Positions 26,820-37,004 of a stretch of 40,113 bases of DNA are shown in pieces. Position 1 is the stretch's first letter; each line of letters opens with the position of its first letter. The position numbers and the translations under genes were made by a program. Origin of the DNA: an uncultured Prochlorococcus sp. (GTDB lineage: Bacteria > Cyanobacteriota > Cyanobacteriia > PCC-6307 > Cyanobiaceae); contig CACARV010000005.1 of the NCBI GenBank assembly GCA_902535025.1, positions 1 to 40,113 of the forward strand. The letters are read 5' to 3'. Below the pieces are notes generated by a model that did not search any database, had not been told where the DNA came from, and was given only the letters and a program-made list of their open reading frames with translations.

Positions 26820-28292
26820 TTAAGAAAAAGTATTGTTCTTTGTTGTTGGATACTGAATTCTTCTATGTCTTATTCTTTTCCAAACGTTTAAGAAAGCTCT
26901 TTTAATTAAGTAAATTTCCCCTAATGAAAGATCACTATTGTCTAGTTGACCATCTTTTTGACGTGAATAAATAATTTTCGATATTGTTTGTATGGCCTCA
27001 TTATCAGTAGCATTGATATTCATTGCTCTTAATGCTGCTTCACAACCATCTGCAAGCATTAAAATAGCTGTTTCTTTTGACTGAGGAATCGGCCCTTTGT
27101 ATCTAAAATCATTTTCACTAATCTTGAGATTTTTTTCTTTAGCTTTTTGAAAAAAATATCCCATTTTTAGAGTACCTTGATGTTCTGGAATAAAATTAGC
27201 TATTGGTTTAGGTAATCTATTTTTTCGTGCGAACTTTAATCCTTCATCAACATGCGCCTGAAGTACTTCTGCACTTCTAAAAGGATCATCAATTTCGTCA
27301 TGAGGATTTTTTGAACCGTCCTGATTTTCAATAAACCAATTAGGGGCATGTAATTTGCCAACATCATGATACAAAGCTCCAGTTTTTATTAGATCTACAT
27401 CGCCATTGATCATTCTAGTTGCCTCCTCTGCCAAACCACATATGAGTAATGTATGTTCAAAAGTTCCTGGAGCTTCAAGAGACAATCTTCTAATAAGAGG
27501 TTTCTCTTTATCAGCCAATTCAAGTAATCTGGCTTTAGTTAATAATCCAAATATCGATTCAAAAATAGGAATACATAAAATTGTAAAAAGCATTACTATT
27601 GCTAACAAGAGAGAATCTGAAAATATTTTTCCATTACCAAAAACAATCTCTTGCTTATCAATAAGAGATATTTTATCATTAGCTATTAATATCCATTGAC
27701 TTAATAAAGCTCCAATAGGAACAAAAATTGACAGTTGCAGTAATTGAGCTCTACTTCTTATTCTTCCTCCTAGTACAGCTACTACTGAAGCACAAACTAA
27801 TGAAATAAAAAATAAATTACTATTGACAGCAATTGATGGGTCAGGCCAGCTAAGACTTGCTATTGATACCCATGCTAAAGCAGTTATACTGCCCATTCCT
27901 TGAGATATTATTAATGCCGGTGGGATAATCATTGATAATGGACTTATTGTTGAAGCTAATGATAATTTCGCAGCCTGTACTACTAAAAGAAGAGATATGA
28001 TTAAGATAATTTGCCTTGAATTAATTGTAGGATTTTCTTTTTTGGAAACTAATATCAAAATCCAAGAACTAATTAGTGTTTCAGCAAAGGTCAAAAGCCA
28101 AGAAAAAATACTTGAGAGGTTTAAAGGCGAAATAAGAAGAAATTTGTAAGAAGAAATTATTGAAATTAAAATACATATTAAAAAAATTATTAAATTATCA
28201 ATTTTTGAAACCTTAGTTGGCTGTTTTATTGGAACTTGACTCCTCTTCCATAGATAAAGTAATTTTTTCATGTTACTTGTAATGTTTTTCAC
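26820..28292 (-). CDS. Membrane HD-domain phosphohydrolase (PgpH/7TM-HD-like)
   Basis: The first 255 residues carry about seven hydrophobic spans, and the last 235 form an HD phosphohydrolase. Metal-binding candidates are His280 (GTFEHTLLICGLAEEA), His309-Asp310 (ALYHDVGKLHAP), His347 (LQAHVDEG), His371 (FIPEHQGTLKMGY) and Asp415 (MLADGCEAALR). This arrangement matches the 7TM-HD family, whose known member PgpH hydrolyses cyclic di-AMP. PgpH-type proteins usually have about 700-800 residues with a large extracytoplasmic sensor domain; at 490 residues this one has no room for it. GTG is the first start, and an ATG at residue 8 is possible. folD is divergent across a 74-base gap. Confidence 0.82.
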   Translation of the reverse strand: MKNITSNMKKLLYLWKRSQVPIKQPTKVSKIDNLIIFLICILISIISSYKFLLISPLNLSSIFSWLLTFAETLISSWILILVSKKENPTINSRQIILIISLLLVVQAAKLSLASTISPLSMIIPPALIISQGMGSITALAWVSIASLSWPDPSIAVNSNLFFISLVCASVVAVLGGRIRSRAQLLQLSIFVPIGALLSQWILIANDKISLIDKQEIVFGNGKIFSDSLLLAIVMLFTILCIPIFESIFGLLTKARLLELADKEKPLIRRLSLEAPGTFEHTLLICGLAEEATRMINGDVDLIKTGALYHDVGKLHAPNWFIENQDGSKNPHDEIDDPFRSAEVLQAHVDEGLKFARKNRLPKPIANFIPEHQGTLKMGYFFQKAKEKNLKISENDFRYKGPIPQSKETAILMLADGCEAALRAMNINATDNEAIQTISKIIYSRQKDGQLDNSDLSLGEIYLIKRAFLNVWKRIRHRRIQYPTTKNNTFS

Positions 28293-28366
28293 AAGATATA
28301 TTTAAATCTATTTGATTAATTTAAAATTATAGGCATGCTAGGTGTAAAAAGGAGATGTTTTTCTAA

Positions 28367-29275
28367 ATGTCATTAAAATTAGACGGTAAAAAATTATCTC
28401 TTAAAATTGAGCAAAGATTAAATGACTACATTTCTATTAATAAAAAAACGGCCAAAAGAGCTCCTGGTTTAGCTGTAATAAGAATAGGTGAAGATCCCGC
28501 GAGTGGTGTTTACGTTAATAACAAGGAAAAAGCATGTTCAAGAGTCGGAATAAAGAGCTTTATCTTTCATTTAAAAGATGACGCAGAGCAAAAAGAAGTT
28601 GAACAATTAATAAAAAAACTAAACTTTGACAAGAATATTGATGGGATGTTGCTTCAACTCCCCATTCCAAAAAAGTTTGATGAGCAACGACTGATTAGTT
28701 ATATCAATCCAAGCAAAGATGTAGATGGTTTAAATGAGATAAACATCGGCAAACTAGTGAAAAATGAGTCTGCGATGAGATCATGTACACCAGCAGGAAT
28801 TATTAATTTATTAAGATCCCATAATATTACAATTGAAGGGAAGAAAATTGTTGTCATTGGAAGAAGTTTGCTTGTTGGCAAACCCCTATCGCTAATGTTG
28901 TTAAATCTAAATGGCACTGTAACAATGACTCATTCAAAAACATTAAATTTGAATAAAGTCTGTAGAGAAGCCGATATTCTAATTGCGGCTGCAGGAAAAC
29001 CAAATCTTGTAGATTCAAGTTTTGTGAAAGAGGGAGCAGTAATTATTGATGTTGGAATACATAGATTAAAAAGTTCCGATAAAAATCAAACCAGATTATG
29101 TGGCGATGTATTATTAGAAGAAGTAATTTCTAAAGTATCTGCTTATACACCTGTACCAGGAGGTGTTGGACCAATGACAGTAACAATGTTACTCGTAAAT
29201 ACTATTTTTAGCTGGCAAAAACAATTTAGTTTATCATCAACACTTAATGACCTTTTGCCAAAAACTCCAAGATGA
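28367..29275 (+). CDS. folD: Bifunctional methylene-THF dehydrogenase / methenyl-THF cyclohydrolase
   Basis: A 302-residue enzyme that interconverts 5,10-methylene-THF, methenyl-THF and 10-formyl-THF with NADP. The catalytic Lys53 is in [13 protein letters not shown], and family segments [49 protein letters not shown] and [16 protein letters not shown] are present. Length is normal. A clear Shine-Dalgarno-like AAGGAGAT lies about ten bases before the ATG, one of the few strong ribosome sites in the window. crtE follows after 25 bases and the DUF212 gene after that, so the three probably share a transcript. Confidence 0.96.
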   Translation: MSLKLDGKKLSLKIEQRLNDYISINKKTAKRAPGLAVIRIGEDPASGVYVNNKEKACSRVGIKSFIFHLKDDAEQKEVEQLIKKLNFDKNIDGMLLQLPIPKKFDEQRLISYINPSKDVDGLNEINIGKLVKNESAMRSCTPAGIINLLRSHNITIEGKKIVVIGRSLLVGKPLSLMLLNLNGTVTMTHSKTLNLNKVCREADILIAAAGKPNLVDSSFVKEGAVIIDVGIHRLKSSDKNQTRLCGDVLLEEVISKVSAYTPVPGGVGPMTVTMLLVNTIFSWQKQFSLSSTLNDLLPKTPR

Positions 29276-29300
29276 AAAATTTTTTTACTAAAGGTATAAA

Positions 29301-30203
29301 ATGACTGAAGTTATAAATAATATTTCTGATTTTGAAAAATATCTTAAAAACACAAAAAGGGTTGTAGAAGAAGCACTTGATTTATCCTTGGGCCCTGAGA
29401 ATCCAGAAATTTTAAGAGAATCAATGAGATATTCCCTTTTAGCTGGAGGGAAAAGAATACGTCCAATTTTATGTCTAGCATCTTGCTCACTGGCAGGAGG
29501 TAACCCCTCTCTTGCTGTTCCTACTGCAGTAGCAATAGAAATGATCCATACAATGTCTTTAATTCATGATGATCTTCCCGCAATGGATAATGATGACTTG
29601 AGGAGAGGTAGGCCGACAAATCATAAAGTTTATGGAGATGCAATTGCTATTCTTTCAGGCGATGCTTTATTAACTAGGGCCTTTGAAATGGTCTCTTTAA
29701 GAAGCCCTGGAGTCGATCCAAATAGATTATTAAATGTAGTTGGTGAACTTTCCTTGGTCGCTGGTGCACCAGGCCTGGTCGGGGGGCAAGTTGTTGATTT
29801 GGAATGCGAAGGCAAAGAAGTCGACCTTGAAACTCTTGAATATATTCATCTTCATAAGACTGGGGCTTTATTAAAGGCTTGCGTAAGAACAGGCGCAATG
29901 ATCGCAGGCGCTAACGAAAAACTATTGCATGCTCTAACAATATATGCAGAGGGAATCGGTTTAGCCTTCCAAATAATAGATGATATTCTTGATTTAACTT
30001 CCAGCAGTGAAAAACTTGGTAAAACTGCCGGCAAAGATCTTTTAGCTGACAAAACTACTTACCCTAAATTGCTTGGAATGGAGGAGTCAAAGAAAAGAGC
30101 ATTTGATTTAGTTGAAAAAGCAAAAAAAGCAATCGAGCCATGGGGTGCAGAGGCAAAGTATTTAATATCTTTAGCCGACTTTATTACAAATAGAGACAGA
30201 TAA
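29301..30203 (+). CDS. crtE: Geranylgeranyl diphosphate synthase (polyprenyl synthetase)
   Basis: A 300-residue prenyltransferase. The first aspartate-rich motif is [17 protein letters not shown] (Asp90, Asp91, Asp96 onward) and the second is FQIIDDILD (Asp227, Asp228, Asp231). The N-terminal substrate site is [14 protein letters not shown]. These bind the diphosphates through Mg. In cyanobacteria this enzyme makes GGPP for carotenoids and for the phytyl tails of chlorophyll and quinones. Chain length cannot be fixed by eye, but FARM-region spacing and context suggest C20. It lies between folD and a DUF212 gene on the plus strand. Confidence 0.93.
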   Translation: MTEVINNISDFEKYLKNTKRVVEEALDLSLGPENPEILRESMRYSLLAGGKRIRPILCLASCSLAGGNPSLAVPTAVAIEMIHTMSLIHDDLPAMDNDDLRRGRPTNHKVYGDAIAILSGDALLTRAFEMVSLRSPGVDPNRLLNVVGELSLVAGAPGLVGGQVVDLECEGKEVDLETLEYIHLHKTGALLKACVRTGAMIAGANEKLLHALTIYAEGIGLAFQIIDDILDLTSSSEKLGKTAGKDLLADKTTYPKLLGMEESKKRAFDLVEKAKKAIEPWGAEAKYLISLADFITNRDR

Positions 30204-30216
30204 TTAGTTTTAATTT

Positions 30217-30696
30217 ATGTCTGAGTTTTTTCCCTTTTTTAACAATTCAGTTCTTTTCTGGAGCTTATTATCCTGCTTATTAGCTCAATTTTTTAAAATT
30301 TTATTCAATTTCTTTTCTACTGGAGAGATAAGATTTGGAATTATGTTCGAGACGGGTGGTATGCCTTCAAGTCATTCCGCCTTAATAACTGGTGCTTCAT
30401 CTGGTATAGGTTATGAATTGGGATTTGATAGCTCAATATTCGCATTATCAGTTGCCGTAGCACTAATAGTTATGTATGACGCTAGTGGTGTTCGAAAATC
30501 AGCTGGGATTCAAGCTGCAGAAATTAATAAACTATCAAAAAAACTAGATCCCCAATCTGAATTACTGTTAAAAGAAACCCTGGGTCATACAAAAATTGAG
30601 GTTATAGTGGGGAGTTTTTTAGGACCGTTAATCACTTTGCCTGGAATGTTTTTTTTAGGTTCTCCTCTCAAAATATTTGATATGATAATAAATTAA
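30217..30696 (+). CDS. Divergent PAP2-family (DUF212) membrane protein
   Basis: A 159-residue membrane protein with spans near residues 10-30, 70-90 and 125-150. It keeps one motif of the PAP2 acid phosphatase superfamily, GGMPSSHSALITGASSGIGY (residues 45-64), and a further conserved YDASGVRKSAGIQA. The usual SRxxxxxHxxxD motif is not evident; a late His in KETLGHTKIEVIVG may replace it. It follows crtE by 13 bases, so a phosphatase acting on a prenyl diphosphate or a lipid is an attractive guess but unproven. Its stop codon shares TTAA (30693-30696) with the convergent cobB gene. Confidence 0.85.
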   Translation: MSEFFPFFNNSVLFWSLLSCLLAQFFKILFNFFSTGEIRFGIMFETGGMPSSHSALITGASSGIGYELGFDSSIFALSVAVALIVMYDASGVRKSAGIQAAEINKLSKKLDPQSELLLKETLGHTKIEVIVGSFLGPLITLPGMFFLGSPLKIFDMIIN

Positions 30697-32084
30697 GAAT
30701 TCTTTGAAAAAGTAAATTGTGTGGCATCTATAAAGTTTTTTGCGACTTCTAGGGAACTTGGCAAATGTAAGTGAATCCAACTTGCGTGTAATTTTTCATC
30801 AAAAAAGCCTTCATTTTTGTATTCGGTTTTCCAAGATTTAATTTTCCATGGGGAAGAAAGTTTCTTCTGATGCTCAGCTTTTCCATAATCAAGTTCGGAT
30901 AAATTATTTTCAATTTCCCAATAATGAAATTCATGTCCTCTAATTAATTGATTTTGTTTAATGATTGGAGTATCTTTTAAACCCTCAATGTATCTATAGC
31001 CTACTGAAAGTTTATTTTTTTTTGATCTAAAAGGTAGGATGCCACTCATTTTATGATTATTACCATTTTCATCTTTTATGAAGTCTCCTAAAATCATCAT
31101 CCCTCCACACTCAGCATATATAAATCCATTTTTGCGGAATTTCTTTAACGAATTTAAGCTTTTTGTAGAGTTACTTATATGATCAGCGTATTTTTCAGGA
31201 AACCCCCCAGGAATAATTAAAGAAGAAGCCTCATTAGGTATTTCTTCATCATCATAAATACTCCATGAAATCAAAGGTATACCTATTTCACTCAAAAACT
31301 CCTTAGTTTCAGGGTATTGAAAATGAAAGATTTTATCTTCTGCAATTGCGATGGGTTTACTTTTATCTATTTTAAAATCTTTAAAATTGAAAGAATTAAA
31401 TATTTTCTTTTGAGGAGATTTCAGAAATTTAATAAGAGAAAATACATCAAGATTTCTCTCGGCGAAATTTGCAAAATATTCAACATCAATTTCTTTCCCA
31501 TTATCCATTGGAGATATTAAACCTAAATTAGCTTTGTTTAAAGTTATTTTTGAATCGGATGGTAAAAAACCAAGAATTTCGATATCTTCATTTTCAAAAA
31601 CTTCTTTAATTAATTTTTTATGTCTATCTGAATTAACGTTGTTAAATATAATTCCGGCTATTGACAACTCACTATCGAAATCTCTAAAACCTCGAATAGT
31701 CGCCAAAAGAGAAGCTACTTGACCTCTAGCATTTACAACAAAAATTATTGGAGCATTGAGAAGTTTAGAGATATTTGCTGTGCTGGAATAGGTTGTTGAC
31801 CCTAGTCCATCAAACAGACCCATTGCTCCTTCAATTAACGAGAATTCATATTTCAAAGAATGTTTAAAAAAACTTTCTTTAACCCATTCCTCACCACTTA
31901 AAAAAATATCTAAATTCCTACAAATAGGTTGACCAATTGAGCTAAGTTGTTGTTGATCAAGATAATCTGGGCCAACCTTGAAAGTTTGTATCTTTATACC
32001 TTTTGAGAACGCCCAACAAGATAGCAAAAGAGATAATGTAGTTTTCCCACTATCAGTTGAAGGAGAAGATATTACACAAGGCAT
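30693..32084 (-). CDS. cobB: Cobyrinic acid a,c-diamide synthase (CobB/CbiA)
   Basis: A 463-residue amidotransferase that converts the a and c carboxylates of cobyrinate to amides in cobalamin synthesis, using ATP and glutamine. The N-terminal ATP-binding part has SPSTDSGKTTLSLLLS (about residues 7-22), VGPDYLDQQQL and EGAMGLFDG. The C-terminal glutaminase half has the nucleophile in YAECGGMMILG and the segment IIPGGFPEKYADH, with a late His in RGHEFHYWEIE. The likely product is a pseudocobalamin-type cofactor, made by marine picocyanobacteria. It follows opcA by three bases and is probably the last gene of the petH/zwf/opcA/cobB run. Confidence 0.93.
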   Translation of the reverse strand: MPCVISSPSTDSGKTTLSLLLSCWAFSKGIKIQTFKVGPDYLDQQQLSSIGQPICRNLDIFLSGEEWVKESFFKHSLKYEFSLIEGAMGLFDGLGSTTYSSTANISKLLNAPIIFVVNARGQVASLLATIRGFRDFDSELSIAGIIFNNVNSDRHKKLIKEVFENEDIEILGFLPSDSKITLNKANLGLISPMDNGKEIDVEYFANFAERNLDVFSLIKFLKSPQKKIFNSFNFKDFKIDKSKPIAIAEDKIFHFQYPETKEFLSEIGIPLISWSIYDDEEIPNEASSLIIPGGFPEKYADHISNSTKSLNSLKKFRKNGFIYAECGGMMILGDFIKDENGNNHKMSGILPFRSKKNKLSVGYRYIEGLKDTPIIKQNQLIRGHEFHYWEIENNLSELDYGKAEHQKKLSSPWKIKSWKTEYKNEGFFDEKLHASWIHLHLPSSLEVAKNFIDATQFTFSKNS

Positions 32085-32087
32085 CTA

Positions 32088-33386
32088 TTAGTTATTCAAA
32101 CCATTAAATATTTGAAGAGCTATTTTAATAGAATTTTCAAAAAGAGGACTGGTATTACCTCTACTACTTCCCAATAATTTACTAACATCGTACTCTGATG
32201 TAGAAAAAGAATTTGGAACAACTTGTTCTATTAATTCCATATTAGCCATTCCCCCTGCTTCAAGTCTCATACATTCCACTGATTCGCAGCCAAGTATTAC
32301 ACAAGTGTTATTTTTTTGAACCTCACTAATTTTTGAAATCAGCCTCAATCCAATAACTTGTCCTAAATGAATACTTGGATTTCCCAAAGATAATGGATTA
32401 ATTGATGTAGAAATTATTTCTCCATTAATTCTTTCAAACTCTATTTTTGTTAATTCTGTATCCCTTTCAACTCTTAGAAAAGACCACCCAAGTTTATCGC
32501 TAATCCATGAAATCAAAAACAACGCTTGAATCATATGATCTCCTGCGATATCAATGTCAATATCAGTAATATGATCTAAAATTGGTCTCCTCGAAGGCGG
32601 ATCAAAAATCATTGCCAATGATTCCCTCCAATTTTTCAATCTAACCCAATTCAAATCATTAATAGCTTTATTTGAATTATTTAATTGATCTAAAACTTTT
32701 AAACATCTTTGAGGCGATCCAAGAGCAGTATCAATAATTAACCTTAGACCATAATCAGTGAAATATTCGAAGATTTCAGGCGACTCATCCAAGCTTCCAT
32801 TCCACCACAACCATGAAGGTAATTCATCAATTGATAATTCATCAATTATTTTTAGTCCTTTATTAGATATTGAGGCCGAGTCACCCCTAATAACAACTAA
32901 ATCCCCACATATAGGTTGCATAGCTGTGGTATCACTTAATGGACAGTAAGCGGATACAAAAGTTTTGATATCTGAATTTTTTAATGTTGGCGCTAGAGTT
33001 ATTAATCTTCTTGGATTCAATGTACTTATCGTTGATTCAAAAAATTGTCCTCTAAAATCTTCAAAGTCTTTATTGGATAAATTTTCCTTCAACAAATTCA
33101 ATAATTCTTCACTATTGAGTGAAGTAGTGATAGGAAGTCCTTGATTTAATATAAATTTTTTAGCAACTTCAATTATCTCTGGACTTAAATTTCCCGTAAT
33201 TGGTCCATTTACTAATCCTTTTTGAACCAAACATTGTTCTAGCCAAGCAGGCTGCCAGACCATTAATGTGAAAGTATTAGCTCCACTATTATCTTTATCT
33301 TCTGAAATCCATAATTTATTAAGGTAATTAGAAATTTCTTGATAAGGAAGCTCTAGAGGGGTTTGTAGTGTAAGTTGAGGTTTCAT
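32088..33386 (-). CDS. opcA: Glucose-6-phosphate dehydrogenase assembly protein OpcA
   Basis: A 432-residue protein matching OpcA, which in cyanobacteria activates and helps assemble glucose-6-phosphate dehydrogenase and so controls the oxidative pentose phosphate pathway in the dark. The length is normal. Landmarks are the N-terminal LPYQEISNYLNKLW region, a central WVRLKNWRESLAMIFDPPSRR and the late VILGCESVECMRLEAGGMANMELI, split here across two short blocks. It has no catalytic motif I recognise. The call is strongly supported by its position two bases after zwf on the same strand, the arrangement seen in most cyanobacteria. Confidence 0.94.
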   Translation of the reverse strand: MKPQLTLQTPLELPYQEISNYLNKLWISEDKDNSGANTFTLMVWQPAWLEQCLVQKGLVNGPITGNLSPEIIEVAKKFILNQGLPITTSLNSEELLNLLKENLSNKDFEDFRGQFFESTISTLNPRRLITLAPTLKNSDIKTFVSAYCPLSDTTAMQPICGDLVVIRGDSASISNKGLKIIDELSIDELPSWLWWNGSLDESPEIFEYFTDYGLRLIIDTALGSPQRCLKVLDQLNNSNKAINDLNWVRLKNWRESLAMIFDPPSRRPILDHITDIDIDIAGDHMIQALFLISWISDKLGWSFLRVERDTELTKIEFERINGEIISTSINPLSLGNPSIHLGQVIGLRLISKISEVQKNNTCVILGCESVECMRLEAGGMANMELIEQVVPNSFSTSEYDVSKLLGSSRGNTSPLFENSIKIALQIFNGLNN

Positions 33387-33388
33387 TT

Positions 33389-34912
33389 TTAGGGTCTACG
33401 CCAGAAAATATTATCTTTTGAAATTAATTGATCTGATTCAGGAGGTCCCCATGTCATAGATTCATAATTATAAATAGGTAACTTCCAAGGAGAATTATCC
33501 ATCAATTCTATTAATGGCGTATAAAGTTTCCAGGCTGCCTCTACCTCATCACTTCGAGTAAATAATGTTGGGTCAGAAAGCATTGCATCAGCTAATAATC
33601 TTACATAGCCTTCATCTGAGGGTTCTCCAAATGATTCATCATAAGAAAATTCCATCTCAACAGGTCTTGATTTCATTCCAGAACCAGGAGATTTTACCTC
33701 AAAATTGAAAGTGGCTCCTTCATTTGGCTGAATTCTTAGGATAAGTTGATTTGGGGCAGGATTTATTATTGTTGATTCAAATAAATGTACAGGAACGTCT
33801 TTAAAAGTCAAGACTATTTCTCCAAGTCTTTTAGGTAGTCTTTTACCTGTTCTCAAATAAAAAGGAACTCCTTGCCAACGCCAGTTATCAACGAAAACTT
33901 TTGTAGCAATATAAGTTTCTGTTGTGCTATTACTATTAACACCATCTTCCTGCCTATATCCTTTGAGTCGATTTGAAATATTCCCTCCCTCTCCATATTG
34001 ACCTCTTATGCAACAATTCCACGGTTCATTTTCGTCAGCAAGTTTTGAAGCTTGAAGAACCTTAGCTTTTTCATTTCTTATTGCTTCTGGTTCAAATTTT
34101 CCAGGAGGTTCCATTGCAGTTACTGCAAGCATTTGAGTCATATGATTTTGAAGCATATCTCGTAAAGCACCAGAGCTTTCGTAATAACCTGCTCTATCTT
34201 CAACACCAACTGTTTCAGATGAAGTAATTTGAACACTTGATATATAATTCCTGTTCCAGATTGGTTCAAAAATAGTGTTAGCAAACCTTAAAACAAGAAT
34301 ATTCTGAACTGTCTCTTTACCTAAATAATGATCAATCCTATAAATCTGACTTTCTTCAGCGCAACTTTGAACGATCTTATTCAATTTTTTTGCACTTGAA
34401 TAATCTCTTCCAAAAGGCTTTTCAATTACTAAACGACTTTTCTTAGGGTCATCTAAAAGGCCAGCCCCTTTAAGAGCTTTACATCCACTTGCATAGAAAT
34501 TCGGAGATACTGATAAATAAAATGTTCTATTCCCATGAGTAGCTTGTGTTTTATCAATTTCATTTAATCTTCTAGAAAGCCTCACGACATGATCACTTTG
34601 TTGTAGGTCAACTGGTTCATAGAAAAGATAATTAGAAAATTGTTCCCACTCCCTTTCTTTACCAGATATTTGATTTGATAACTTTACTTTCATCTTTTCT
34701 CTAAACTCATTATCAGTCCAAGGTCTTCTAGCACAACCAACTATTCCAAATTCACTAGGAATTCTTCTTTGCAAATAGAGTTCAAATAAGGCTGGTATTA
34801 ATTTTCTATGAGTAAGGTCTCCACTAGCGCCAAAAATTACTAAACATTGTGGAGATATGACTCTTTCCTGCCGTAAGCCTAATCTTAGAGGATTACTTAA
34901 AGTTGAAGGCAT
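33389..34912 (-). CDS. zwf: Glucose-6-phosphate 1-dehydrogenase
   Basis: A 507-residue enzyme that oxidises glucose 6-phosphate and yields NADPH, the entry to the oxidative pentose phosphate pathway. The nucleotide-binding motif is VIFGASGDLTHRKLIPAL (residues 26-43), with VIEKPFGRD and the active-site signature YRIDHYLGKETVQNILVLRF intact. Length is typical. In cyanobacteria it is the main dark source of NADPH and is controlled by OpcA and by thioredoxin. The gene is preceded by about 110 AT-rich bases after petH and followed by opcA after two bases. Confidence 0.97.
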   Translation of the reverse strand: MPSTLSNPLRLGLRQERVISPQCLVIFGASGDLTHRKLIPALFELYLQRRIPSEFGIVGCARRPWTDNEFREKMKVKLSNQISGKEREWEQFSNYLFYEPVDLQQSDHVVRLSRRLNEIDKTQATHGNRTFYLSVSPNFYASGCKALKGAGLLDDPKKSRLVIEKPFGRDYSSAKKLNKIVQSCAEESQIYRIDHYLGKETVQNILVLRFANTIFEPIWNRNYISSVQITSSETVGVEDRAGYYESSGALRDMLQNHMTQMLAVTAMEPPGKFEPEAIRNEKAKVLQASKLADENEPWNCCIRGQYGEGGNISNRLKGYRQEDGVNSNSTTETYIATKVFVDNWRWQGVPFYLRTGKRLPKRLGEIVLTFKDVPVHLFESTIINPAPNQLILRIQPNEGATFNFEVKSPGSGMKSRPVEMEFSYDESFGEPSDEGYVRLLADAMLSDPTLFTRSDEVEAAWKLYTPLIELMDNSPWKLPIYNYESMTWGPPESDQLISKDNIFWRRP

Positions 34913-35021
34913 ATTTTTATTATTCTTTATTTAAAATCCTCTTTTTTTCAAATATTAGCTACAAATTGTGTCTAAACCAAAAAGTATTTGGTAGTGAAGC
35001 TTAAATCTAAATATCAAAGAT

Positions 35022-36345
<1,324 letters not shown>

Positions 36346-36882
36346 ATGAATAACCCTCAAGAATCAGAAGATCATTCTCAGAACAATGATTACAGGACAA
36401 TTGAGCAGACGATGGAGAAGTTTTCCGGTGGGACAAGACGACTGGCAGCTCAACTTACAACTTCTGCAAGTTTTGATTCTTTGTGGAGTGTTTTAACAGA
36501 TTATGATCGGCTAAATCTCTACATACCAAATCTTTTATCGAGCAAAAAAATATTTCAGAAGGGAAATAATGTCCACCTTAAACAAGTTGGGGCTCAGGAT
36601 TTCCTTGGCATGAAGTTTTCAGCTGAAGTAACTATAGATTTATTTGAAGATAAGGAGCTTGGTATTTTAAGATTCAATTTAATTAAAGGTGATTTCAGGA
36701 AATTTGAAGGTAGTTGGAAAATTCAAAATATTAAAAATACTTCTAAAAATTCATTAATTTATGATCTTACTGTTCAAGGTTGTCAGTGGATGCCAATAGG
36801 GATGATAGAAAAAAGACTAAAAAAAGATCTCTCTGAAAATTTGATTGCCGTAGATAGGCAAGCAAAATTAACAATAAATTAA
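36346..36882 (+). CDS. SRPBCC / cyclase-dehydrase family protein
   Basis: A 178-residue protein with the START-like (SRPBCC) fold of the COQ10/polyketide-cyclase type. The family segments are TSASFDSLWSVLTDYDRLNLYIPNL (here in parts at about residues 41-64), SSKKIFQKGNNVHLKQVG and LRFNLIKGDFRKFEGSW. Such proteins have a large hydrophobic cavity and bind lipids, quinones or other ring compounds. It has no signal peptide or membrane span. The ligand is unknown; plastoquinone or a carotenoid is conceivable in this organism. It is divergent from petH and is followed by the tRNA-Glu gene on the opposite strand. Confidence 0.82.
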   Translation: MNNPQESEDHSQNNDYRTIEQTMEKFSGGTRRLAAQLTTSASFDSLWSVLTDYDRLNLYIPNLLSSKKIFQKGNNVHLKQVGAQDFLGMKFSAEVTIDLFEDKELGILRFNLIKGDFRKFEGSWKIQNIKNTSKNSLIYDLTVQGCQWMPIGMIEKRLKKDLSENLIAVDRQAKLTIN

Positions 36883-36891
36883 ATTAAATTA

Positions 36892-36964
36892 TAGCCCCAA
36901 GGGGATTCGAACCCCTGTCGCCTCCGTGAAAGGGAGGTGTCCTAGGCCTCTAGACGATGGGGCC
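36892..36964 (-). tRNA. tRNA-Glu (anticodon UUC)
   Basis: A 73-base cloverleaf on the minus strand. The acceptor stem is GGCCCCA paired with TGGGGCT, giving a G1-U72 wobble. The D-arm contains TCTAGAGGCCTAGGA, and the anticodon arm is CCTCC-CTTTCAC-GGAGG, so the anticodon is TTC (Glu). The T-arm is AGGGG-TTCGAAT-CCCCT, with discriminator A73. CCA is not encoded. In cyanobacteria this tRNA also supplies glutamyl-tRNA reductase for haem and chlorophyll. The T-stem closing pair is G53-C61 rather than the A53-U61 I recall as typical of chloroplast and cyanobacterial tRNA-Glu. Confidence 0.96.
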
Positions 36965-37004
36965 AGGAAATAAGCATATCAGCTTTTTAAAATTAAGAGT
37001 AAGA

